Source: GCA-2683825 sp965662355 (GTDB lineage Bacteria > Planctomycetota > UBA1135 > GCA-002686595). Taken from it: a DNA stretch of 64,000 nt. Positions 17,801 through 24,096 of this stretch are shown here, in pieces. The DNA lies in contig CBFIHP010000003.1 in NCBI GenBank assembly GCA_965662355.1, forward strand, positions 1 to 64,000, given 5' to 3'. The stretch's first letter is position 1. Every line of letters starts with the position of its first letter. The notes under the pieces are model-generated. The model saw nothing but the letters and a program-made list of their open reading frames with translations, had not been told where the DNA came from and did not search any database. A program made the translations under genes and the position numbers.

Positions 17801-18143
17801 TCGCATCGACCCCCAGGACCTGTACGTCGTGCACGCGACCATCGCCCCCGGAACGCGAAGCCGTGGCGGCCACGTTCAGAAAGGCGGCCGTACGAGCGCC
17901 GGGTAGGTTCGACTCGATGCGCTGCCCGAGATCCTCGGCGAAGAAGCGATCGTGGGCGCTGAGGGACACGTCGACCTCGCCGATGCGCAGGGACGCGTGA
18001 CGCGCCAGGCTGAAACGCACCGAATCGCCGACGACCAAGGCCCCGACCAGCGTGGCTGCTGCGACGGCGGCACCGCCGACCACTCCCAGGTGCGTGCGCG
18101 CGTTGTGGCGTAACCCACGACCGATCAAGGTCGCCAGGTTCAT
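14820..18143 (-). CDS. ABC transporter permease, FtsX/LolCE/MacB type with two transmembrane blocks
   Basis: A 1107-residue permease of the type VII (mechanotransmission) ABC class. It has one N-terminal membrane helix at about 15-40 (GGAAVAAATLVGALVVGD), a very large exported domain to about residue 490, an FtsX block at about 498-600, further membrane helices around 650-760, a second exported region, and a C-terminal FtsX block near 980-1100. This doubled architecture suits a transporter that works with a single cytoplasmic ATPase dimer on lipoproteins, lipids or other envelope cargo. The chosen ATG at 18143 overlaps the stop of the ATPase gene (ATGA), strong evidence that the two form one complex. 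The cargo is unknown. Confidence 0.87.
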   Translation of the reverse strand: MNLATLIGRGLRHNARTHLGVVGGAAVAAATLVGALVVGDSVRFSLARHASLRIGEVDVSLSAHDRFFAEDLGQRIESNLPGARTAAFLNVAATASRSGGDGRVHDVQVLGVDASFFTLAPGRVAPRLPAINGRLATEIAWVEGEELVFRIEKPTGIPGDMALATEEDTIAPLRVAPASIASDEEFARFSLNAAQVPPATLFIERSVLQEALELGARTNAIIADVPDDTALLRLDEGLGKAWNLADAELDIREVEGGLELVSARIFLEEPIVEAAQNLARPLMGVATYFVNELAIGKNATPYSMVTALVPMSTKSAVDGAEVLGAYGVVPRDLQGDEIVLNAWASEDLKAVAGSELQLSYFALGESRKLVERKRSFRVRAEVALSGLAADASLMPPFPGLHDADNCREWEPGIPVDLERIRDKDEAYWDEYQGTPKAFVSAAAAEAMWSSRFGWLSALRTPGMDKAGFAAELRSALDPREVGLFFRDVRTPAQVSGSSATDFGGLFIGLSLFLIVAALLLTGLLFVFGLESRASEIGLYLSIGFSPKRVRRIFLGEALVLAAIGALVGSVLGLGYTKAVLRGLDTLWRGAVGKATLLFHVEPLTVSIGAVAAFLVSTLAMLYTLKRLSRSSAVRLLASRPGDAGDATEIGAEPRRARNQLLILVLLAVAITLVVQVDPTAGMAAAGAYFGAGSLVLCAGLFGIRLGLRGGGSAVKDPRTIAHLGLRNARRRAGRSLAVCALIAVGAFLVCAIGIYRQGATPEDAGRSSGTGGFAFFARASVPVLPDLTTEAGRDVFGLQEDLLAGVSFVPMRVRDGDEASCLNLARPQEPRLLALDSKAMSERAAFSFADALEHEGSAWALLDQDLGADVVPAIGDITSLTWTLKKKVGDELGYTDERGRAFRVRIVAALSDSILQGDLVIAEERFEALYPSESGYRTFLIDAAREGREALAAELSRGLSDVGFALQPTGRRLDAFHAVQNTYLAIFQLLGGLGILLGSVGLGMVVMRNALERRGELALAKAIGFPARRVRFWIWSEHGFLLFCGLLSGLLAASTALVPALRGGGPQLSLGGLGLLLAGVAVNGMLWILLATRAAVRSANFSCLREE

Positions 18144-18850
18144 GCTTCGATCTCGTTCGTGGCGCCGCACTCCAGGAGCTTGCCGTCGAGGAGTTCATAG
18201 GAGCGTTGCATCCGTCGGGCCAGATGCGGAGCGTGGGTCACGGTTACGCAAGCCACTCCTTCGGTCTCGTTCAACCCGAGGAGCAGGTCGGTCAGCTCCT
18301 CGGCCGAACGCCGATCGAGCGATCCCGTCGGTTCGTCCGCAAGGAGCACGCGGGGGCCGTTGATCAGAGCGCGCACGCAGGCCACCCGTTGTCGTTCTCC
18401 ACCGGAAAGTTGTCCGGGGCGATGCGCCATGCGCTCTTGCAGGCCCACACTGGACAGCAGTTCCTCGGCCCGTGCCGCCAGCGCGCCGCGGTCCTGGTTC
18501 TCGTTCGTGGCCAGGGTCGGCACCAGCACGTTCTCGAAGGCGGAGAGCTGGGGCAGGAGATGGTGCTGCTGAAAGACGAAGCCGATCTCCTTGTTACGGA
18601 AAGCGGCCAGCTGATCGGCGGAGAGCTCCGCCAGGTCACGCCCCGCGAACAGCACCTGCCCTGAACTCGGCGGCTCGAGGGTGCCGAGCAGAAACAGAAG
18701 CGTGCTCTTGCCTGAACCCGAGGGCCCGACGATCGCCAGCGTCTCGCCAGCGTCGAGCTCGAGATCGACCCCGGACAACACGCTGTTCGCACGCCCCTCG
18801 ACGGGCGCGAAGGTCTTGGTGACGGCCACCAGTTGCATGAGCGCGGACAT
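18140..18850 (-). CDS. ABC transporter ATP-binding protein (LolD/MacB-like)
   Basis: A 236-residue ATPase with all expected motifs: Walker A GPSGSGKSTLL, Q-loop QQHHLLPQ, signature LSGGERQR, Walker B VLLADEPTGSLD and the switch histidine in VTHAPHL. Length and motif spacing match the LolD/MacB/FtsE group that powers FtsX-type permeases. It overlaps the permease gene by four bases, so the pair is translationally coupled. It follows the EamA-like gene by 10 bp, placing it inside the long minus-strand run. Confidence 0.93.
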   Translation of the reverse strand: MSALMQLVAVTKTFAPVEGRANSVLSGVDLELDAGETLAIVGPSGSGKSTLLFLLGTLEPPSSGQVLFAGRDLAELSADQLAAFRNKEIGFVFQQHHLLPQLSAFENVLVPTLATNENQDRGALAARAEELLSSVGLQERMAHRPGQLSGGERQRVACVRALINGPRVLLADEPTGSLDRRSAEELTDLLLGLNETEGVACVTVTHAPHLARRMQRSYELLDGKLLECGATNEIEA

Positions 18851-18860
18851 GGGCCTCTCC

Positions 18861-19406
18861 TCAGCGCGGGCCAGGCTCTTGGGCCGGCGGTTGCATGGCG
18901 GCCTTCGGCGGTGCCGGTCCGGGCTTGAAGAGCGTCACCATCGCACCCCCGACGAGGGCCAACAGGATCCCGACCACGAATTGCCAACGCACGGCCGAGA
19001 GGCCGCCCGCCGGTGGATGCCAGGTGAGGGCGACGATTGCGTTCACGATGGGAGCACCGGCGAAGATGATCGACATGACGACGGCGGGTTGACCCTTGGC
19101 ACCGAACGCGAGCAAGACGCCGAAGGCACCCGCCGCACCGACCGTGCCCGCGATCAAGGACCAGACCGTGCCCTTCAGCGGCATGTCCCAGCTGGCGCCG
19201 TTGGCCACCAGAAGTCCCAGGGGTGCCAGAACGGCGAAGAGGAAGTACGCGATTCCGACCCAGAGGAAGGCCTTGTAGCGACCGTTCTCGGGATCCCCCA
19301 TGCTGACCTGACCCTGGTGCAGAAAGACTCCATAGAGCCCCCACGAGGCGACGGTCATCAGCGCGTACGCGATCCAGAGATTGCCGGGTCCAGTGTTGTC
19401 GGGCAT
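18861..19406 (-). CDS. EamA-like membrane transporter, half-size
   Basis: A 181-residue integral membrane protein with about five hydrophobic helices, starting LWIAYALMTVASWGLYGVFL and ending with a proline-rich cytoplasmic tail. The pattern of small residues (GTVGAAGAFGVLLAFGAKG followed by a helix ending in IFAGAPIVNAIVAL) is typical of EamA (DMT superfamily) proteins. Full-length relatives usually have ten helices from two EamA repeats, so this looks like a single repeat that may work as a dimer. The ATG at 19406 is preferred over upstream starts, which would add about 24 non-hydrophobic residues. Substrate unknown. Confidence 0.75.
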   Translation of the reverse strand: MPDNTGPGNLWIAYALMTVASWGLYGVFLHQGQVSMGDPENGRYKAFLWVGIAYFLFAVLAPLGLLVANGASWDMPLKGTVWSLIAGTVGAAGAFGVLLAFGAKGQPAVVMSIIFAGAPIVNAIVALTWHPPAGGLSAVRWQFVVGILLALVGGAMVTLFKPGPAPPKAAMQPPAQEPGPR

Positions 19407-19443
19407 GCCTTCTTCGTTCCTTGCCTTCGTCGTTCCTTGGTCG

Positions 19444-19911
19444 TCAGACGCTTCCCTGTGCGACATCGATGGCTGCATCGATGTCCGCGGGCATCTCTCG
19501 CGCGCGGATCGTTTCCGAGCCTTCCTTCGAAACGCAGCACGTTTTCATGGCCCCGCGCGCCACCTCTTCCCGCTCTCCGTTGTGATCCTCCGGCGTCGAC
19601 AGCTCCGGCGTGTCGATCCGAAAGAAGACGAGCTCGTAGGTGATCGTCGCCACGCTCTTCTTCGTGACACGCAACTGGACCTCGATCAGATCCTGATAGC
19701 GCAAGGGCTTGGCATAGTCGCAACTGGCGTGCACACGGGCCCAGCCATACATCTCTCCGGGACTCTGGCTGTGCAGCGTGAAGCCGAGCGAGCGGAAGAA
19801 CGCATGCTCGGCCTGCTCCATCCAGCGAAAGAAGTTGGAGAAGTGCACGATGCCGGCCATGTCGGTGTCGACGAACTCGACGCGTCGGCGCATTAGGAAT
19901 TCACATGCCAT
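19444..19911 (-). CDS. Acyl-CoA thioesterase, YbgC/4HBT hotdog family
   Basis: A 155-residue hotdog-fold protein. The N-terminal motif VEFVDTDMAGIVHFSNFFRW is the classic 4-hydroxybenzoyl-CoA thioesterase signature, including the catalytic-type Asp. It probably hydrolyses acyl-CoA thioesters in the cytoplasm; the chain preference cannot be read from sequence. It lies 49 bp after the glycosyltransferase gene and 37 bp before the EamA-like gene on the same strand. It is slightly longer than the minimal family because of an insertion after the third strand (DTPELSTPEDHNGERE). Confidence 0.85.
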   Translation of the reverse strand: MACEFLMRRRVEFVDTDMAGIVHFSNFFRWMEQAEHAFFRSLGFTLHSQSPGEMYGWARVHASCDYAKPLRYQDLIEVQLRVTKKSVATITYELVFFRIDTPELSTPEDHNGEREEVARGAMKTCCVSKEGSETIRAREMPADIDAAIDVAQGSV

Positions 19912-19960
19912 TGCAAGCCATTCAGGGGCTCAACATCCTACCGTCCACGCGCGCTGGGTC

Positions 19961-21274
19961 TCAGCGCTCGCCGGCCTTCGCCGCTGAGGTTTCGGCAAGG
20001 CTTTGGCCCTGGTAGACACGCTCTACGTCCCGGGCCATCCTTTCGGCCGTGAAATCGCGCGAAACGGCGTCCTTGCCGGCCTGACCAAGCTGGCGCGCCC
20101 GGTCCGGGTCGCCCAGGAGCTCGGCCAGGCGTTGTGCCAGATCGGCCACATCTCCGGGTTCGCACAGAAGCCCTCCCCCGGTACCTTCCACCAGCTCGGG
20201 GAAGGCCGCGTGTCGTGGCTGGACGACGGGCACTCCGTTGGCCCAGGCCTCCAGCAGGTAGAGTCCGAAGGATTCACCGTAGGTCGCCGGCACCGAGAGC
20301 ACATCGATGCGTGAGAGAAACTCGAGCTTCTCGGTGCGCGTCACGTTGGCCCGAAAGCGTACGTCGCGCCGACAGCCGGCTTCGTCGAGTTTGCGAGCCA
20401 GGCGGCGCAACAACGGGCGGTCCTCCTCGAGGCGTACGCCGCAGGCCTCCAGCTTCACGGCTTGCATACCGGGCATGCGCTTCAAGCGCAGGAAGGCATC
20501 GATCAGCATGTCGATGCCCTTGTCGCGACACATGCGCGCCAGAAAGCCGATGGTCGGAACCTGCGTCCTCGCTCCCTGGCCTACGCTGGCCTCCACATCG
20601 ATCCCGTTCGGCACGACATGCACCTTGTCCGCGGGGAGGTCGAGTCGCTGGCTCATCAAGTTCGCCGTGAACTTGCTGACCGCCAGGAAGCCATCGACAT
20701 CGGCGGCCCGCTCGCGCAGGGTTTCCCAGGCCTCTCGGGAATGGTCGCGGGGCAGCTCGTCGAGGAACGGGGCTTCTCCCTGCAACGTGCAATAGATGGG
20801 CACGTTCAAGGCTTCGCGCAGACGACGCGCGAGCCCCACCAGCATGGCGTTGGACAGACAGACGACCTCCGGCCGCTCGATCTCGCCGAACCAGGTGACG
20901 AGTTTCTCGAGCTCGTGGTTCTGACGCCCCTCCTCGCCGCGCAGCATCGAAATCGTCATCTCGCCCAGCTCCGAGGCTTTGGTCATGCCGGCGCGCTTCG
21001 AAGCCCAGCGCAGGAGCCCAGGGCGATCCATCCAGTCCTGGACGAAGCGCGGCAGGCCCTTGAGCCACGGTAGCTTGTGCTGCAAGTAGACGTTGATACC
21101 GCCCAGATGCACGGGGCGTTCGACGGCGTCCTCCTCCAGCATGAAAGGCAGATACAGGGGCACCATCAGCACGTCGTGACCGCGTCTCTTCAAGGCCTGC
21201 ACGAGGGCGACGTCCCGCAGACAGCTACCGCAGAAGAACGATCCGGTGCCAGGCGTCAGCTGGACGATGCGCAT
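19961..21274 (-). CDS. Glycosyltransferase family 4 protein
   Basis: A 437-residue retaining GT-B transferase. The N-terminal Rossmann half starts MRIVQLTPGTGSFFCGSCLR, the linker region has VVPNGIDV, and the C-terminal donor half contains ATYGESFGLYLLEAWANGVP with the two glutamates of the GT4 E-x7-E motif. It transfers a sugar from a nucleotide-sugar donor to an unknown acceptor. The start ATG overlaps the stop of the upstream radical SAM gene by one base (TGATG at 21272-21276), implying translational coupling. Confidence 0.88.
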   Translation of the reverse strand: MRIVQLTPGTGSFFCGSCLRDVALVQALKRRGHDVLMVPLYLPFMLEEDAVERPVHLGGINVYLQHKLPWLKGLPRFVQDWMDRPGLLRWASKRAGMTKASELGEMTISMLRGEEGRQNHELEKLVTWFGEIERPEVVCLSNAMLVGLARRLREALNVPIYCTLQGEAPFLDELPRDHSREAWETLRERAADVDGFLAVSKFTANLMSQRLDLPADKVHVVPNGIDVEASVGQGARTQVPTIGFLARMCRDKGIDMLIDAFLRLKRMPGMQAVKLEACGVRLEEDRPLLRRLARKLDEAGCRRDVRFRANVTRTEKLEFLSRIDVLSVPATYGESFGLYLLEAWANGVPVVQPRHAAFPELVEGTGGGLLCEPGDVADLAQRLAELLGDPDRARQLGQAGKDAVSRDFTAERMARDVERVYQGQSLAETSAAKAGER

Positions 21275-22593
21275 CAGGCGTAGCGAGCGTTCCTGTGCTC
21301 TTCGAGGAAGAACGAGTGCAACATCTCGTCGATGCGCAGCAGCCCATCGGGCGTCGCACGGATGCGATCCCCCCCGAGCAGGAGCAGGCCTTGATCGACG
21401 AAGCCCTGCAATTCGCTCGCAAAGCGCTTCAAGGGATCGACCCCGAACTTGTCACGGAAGTACGCCATGCCCAGATCGCCGAACTTCATCTGCAGGATGA
21501 ACTCGCGCAGAAACAGCTCGTCCTCGGTGAGGGAGAAGGCCCGCGAGATGGGAATTTCACCTTTCTCGATGCGATCGACGTAGGCGTCGAAGGTGTGCTC
21601 GTTCTGGAAGTGCACCCCGGAAAGGTGCGAGAAGGAAGACACGCCAGCACCCAGCATGTCCGCCCCGCGCCAGAGCGCATCGCGGTACACGAAGCGAATG
21701 CGATCGCCGTGGCTCGCCGTGTAGGCACTGCCCATGTGATAGCCAGCCTCTTTTTGAAGCCGCGCGAACGCCTGCTGGGTCCAGCGGCGCTTCGTATCCC
21801 AATCGGCGACCGGCGCGGCATCGGCACCGCGTTCCTTCATCTGCTTGAAGAGCGTCGTGTTGTACGGCACCTCCATCTGATAGATGGTGACACTCTCCGG
21901 CGCCATGGCGATCGTCTTGTCGATGCACCGGCTCCAGTTCTCGTCGCTCTCCCCCACCATGCCGGCGATGAGGTCGATGTTTACCTGGTCGAAGCCGATC
22001 TTGCGGGCGAAGTCGTAGGTCCGGTGGATCTCGTCCGCACGATGCGCGCGGTTGTTCCATTCGAGGATCTCGGGATCGAAGTTCTCGACCCCCAGCGATA
22101 GCCGCGTGACGCCCAGGTCGTAGAGCGCCTGGAGCTTGACCTCCGAAAGCGTGCCCGGTTCGCACTCGAACGCGACCTCGTCCACGTCATCCCAGGCGAA
22201 GGACTTCTGCACGCCGGCGAAGAGCTCTTGCAGCTGGTCGGCGGACAGGTAGGACGGGGTGCCACCGCCGAAGTACACGAAGCTGGGCTTGCGGCCGCGC
22301 AAGTAAGGCATCTGGGCAAACAACTCGAGCTCGCGCACAACGCCCGAGATGTAGCGCCGGATCTCTTTCGAGTTCTTGTCCGTGTAGACCTTGAAGTAGC
22401 AGAAATCGCAGCGCTTGCGACAGAAGGGGATGTGGACATAGATCCCGAGCGGGAGGTTGTCCTTTGGGTCCGGAGGGGTACGGGTCAGGACCGAATCCAC
22501 CGCTTCTCGCTGGGCGGCCTTCCAGAACGAGTACGGCGGGTAGTTGGAAACGAAGTAGTTCCCAACGCGCGTTTCGGACTGCGTGTCGGTCAT
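21274..22593 (-). CDS. Radical SAM protein of the HemN/HemW-like family
   Basis: A 439-residue radical SAM enzyme. The iron-sulfur cluster motif is CRKRCDFC within YVHIPFCRKRCDFCYFKVY, and a glycine-rich SAM-contact segment FVYFGGGTPSYLS follows. The overall order matches coproporphyrinogen III oxidase-like proteins (HemN, HemW, HutW). Sequence alone does not separate a haem-synthesis oxidase from HemW-type chaperones or methyltransferases, and the CYF residues after the cluster differ from the forms I know for E. coli HemN and HemW. Operon position between a PQQ-like propeller gene (ATGA overlap) and a GT4 glycosyltransferase (TGATG overlap) suggests a role other than housekeeping haem synthesis, possibly in making or modifying an envelope molecule. 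Confidence 0.82.
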   Translation of the reverse strand: MTDTQSETRVGNYFVSNYPPYSFWKAAQREAVDSVLTRTPPDPKDNLPLGIYVHIPFCRKRCDFCYFKVYTDKNSKEIRRYISGVVRELELFAQMPYLRGRKPSFVYFGGGTPSYLSADQLQELFAGVQKSFAWDDVDEVAFECEPGTLSEVKLQALYDLGVTRLSLGVENFDPEILEWNNRAHRADEIHRTYDFARKIGFDQVNIDLIAGMVGESDENWSRCIDKTIAMAPESVTIYQMEVPYNTTLFKQMKERGADAAPVADWDTKRRWTQQAFARLQKEAGYHMGSAYTASHGDRIRFVYRDALWRGADMLGAGVSSFSHLSGVHFQNEHTFDAYVDRIEKGEIPISRAFSLTEDELFLREFILQMKFGDLGMAYFRDKFGVDPLKRFASELQGFVDQGLLLLGGDRIRATPDGLLRIDEMLHSFFLEEHRNARYA

Positions 22594-23723
22594 TGACCGT
22601 CCTTCTGGGGTTGGTGAGCGAAGGCGTAGAGCCGCTTGTCGTTGGCGCCGACGAAGACGCGCCCATCGACGACCGCCGGACTCGAAAGAATCGATTTTCC
22701 GACATCGTACTGCCAGCGCTCCTCGCCGTCTTCCAGTCCCAGCACATACAGCCGCCCGTCACCCGATCCGAAGACGACCGCGTCTCCGACGATCACGGGC
22801 GATGCATCGACCTTGCGGCGCGTGGGGAAGGTCCAGATGGGCTGGCCATCCGATAGGCGCGCGCAGTGCATTTTCTTGTCGCGGCCGCCGAAGACGATGC
22901 GATCGACACCGATCGCCGGAGAGGAGAAGAAAGCATGCCGGGGACTGTCGTAGGCCCAGACTTGCTTCTTCGCTGCGAGGTCGATGCACACGAACTGGTT
23001 GCCGTAGTGCCCGAAGTAGGCCTTGCCATCGGCCAGCGCCGCGGAACCGGCCACGTGGCACTCGGAACCAAGCTGGAGCGTCTCGGTCGCCTTGCCGGTG
23101 GCGGCCGACACGACGTGCAGAATCGCGTCGCAGCCGCCGAAGACCACGCGATCGTCGAGGATCGCGGGTGTGCCGTTGACGTAGTTCTCGGTCTCGTACT
23201 TCCACACCGTTGCGCCGCTCTTTGGATCGAAGCAGTACAGGTGCGTGTCGTAGCTGCCCACGAGGATCCGCAAGCCCTCGTCCGAGCGCGTGAAGTTCGC
23301 TCCGCCGAGGATCTTGTCGTCGGTCTCGACCTTCCAGACGAGCTCGCCGGTTGCCGCGGAGAGGGCGTAGAAGAAGAAGTCGGAAGAGCCGAAGAAGACC
23401 TTGCCCTCCAGCACGAGGGGCGGCGCTTCGATGATGTCGTCGGTCTTGAAGGACCAGACCAGCTGGCCGTTCGCGGCCTCGACACAATAGAGCTTGCCGT
23501 CGTCCGAACCGAAGTAGACCCGTCCTTCACTGACCACGGGCGACGAGGCGATGGCGCCTTCGGCCTGGAAACTCCAGGCGACCGCCAGGGGCAGCTCGAG
23601 CTCGCCCGCGGCACGTCCGCTGAGGGCAGGATCGCCACGGAAGATGGACCAGGTCGATTGACCGGCCGCGGGCGACGCGACGAAGCACAGGGGTGCGATG
23701 AGAAGGAGGGATTTCGTGAACAT
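22590..23723 (-). CDS. Exported PQQ-like beta-propeller protein
   Basis: A 377-residue secreted protein made almost entirely of PQQ-like/BamB-type blades. The signal peptide is MFTKSLLLIAPLCFVASPAAG from the ATG at 23723; an in-frame ATG at 23738 is also possible. The mature protein starts WSIFRGDPALSGRA and then repeats blades of the form SSPVVSEGRVYFGSDDGKLY, at least seven times. It shows no extra domain and no lipobox. It is the first gene of the minus-strand run and its stop overlaps the radical SAM start (ATGA). A periplasmic scaffold or binding role is inferred. Confidence 0.82.
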   Translation of the reverse strand: MFTKSLLLIAPLCFVASPAAGQSTWSIFRGDPALSGRAAGELELPLAVAWSFQAEGAIASSPVVSEGRVYFGSDDGKLYCVEAANGQLVWSFKTDDIIEAPPLVLEGKVFFGSSDFFFYALSAATGELVWKVETDDKILGGANFTRSDEGLRILVGSYDTHLYCFDPKSGATVWKYETENYVNGTPAILDDRVVFGGCDAILHVVSAATGKATETLQLGSECHVAGSAALADGKAYFGHYGNQFVCIDLAAKKQVWAYDSPRHAFFSSPAIGVDRIVFGGRDKKMHCARLSDGQPIWTFPTRRKVDASPVIVGDAVVFGSGDGRLYVLGLEDGEERWQYDVGKSILSSPAVVDGRVFVGANDKRLYAFAHQPQKDGQ

Positions 23724-24060
23724 CGTGGATCGCGCCATGAAAACGCGCGGGCCCACCATTTTGGGCGCGATCCGCTCGGGACGCACCGGAGGGCACTGCA
23801 CAGTGGCCCAGGTTGTGCCCAGGCTTTACCTGGATAGGGTACGAAGCCGCCCCATCGAGCCCTAGTTCAAGCGCTAACGGGGAACCTGCGGGGCCACTTC
23901 TCGCGTCAAAGCCGGGGTCCGAAATCCGCCCAGGCTCTTCCCAGCAAAGCTCCACCAATTTAGCCTCGAAACGGCCCCCGTGTCCCGATCGCGGGTCCCC
24001 AACCTCCCAAGCCCCTGATTCCGGGCCCGCTCCGTAGGCCGACGGCAGGGCTCCATCCAT

Positions 24061-24096
24061 AGCATCATGACCCTCCGTAGCATCATGACCCTCCGT
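24061..24096 (+). repeat. 18-bp tandem duplication across a start codon
   Basis: Two exact head-to-tail copies of AGCATCATGACCCTCCGT (24061-24078 and 24079-24096) place two in-frame ATG codons, at 24067 and 24085, at the start of the multihaem cytochrome gene. The first would add six residues (MTLRSI) to the signal peptide. It looks like a recent slippage duplication. Confidence 0.9.

Noticed and set aside
14796..17906. Plus-strand open frame of 1036 codons opposite the ABC permease
   Set aside because: The composition is Arg/Gln/His-rich without folds or motifs, while the minus-strand frame has clear FtsX blocks and is coupled to its ATPase.
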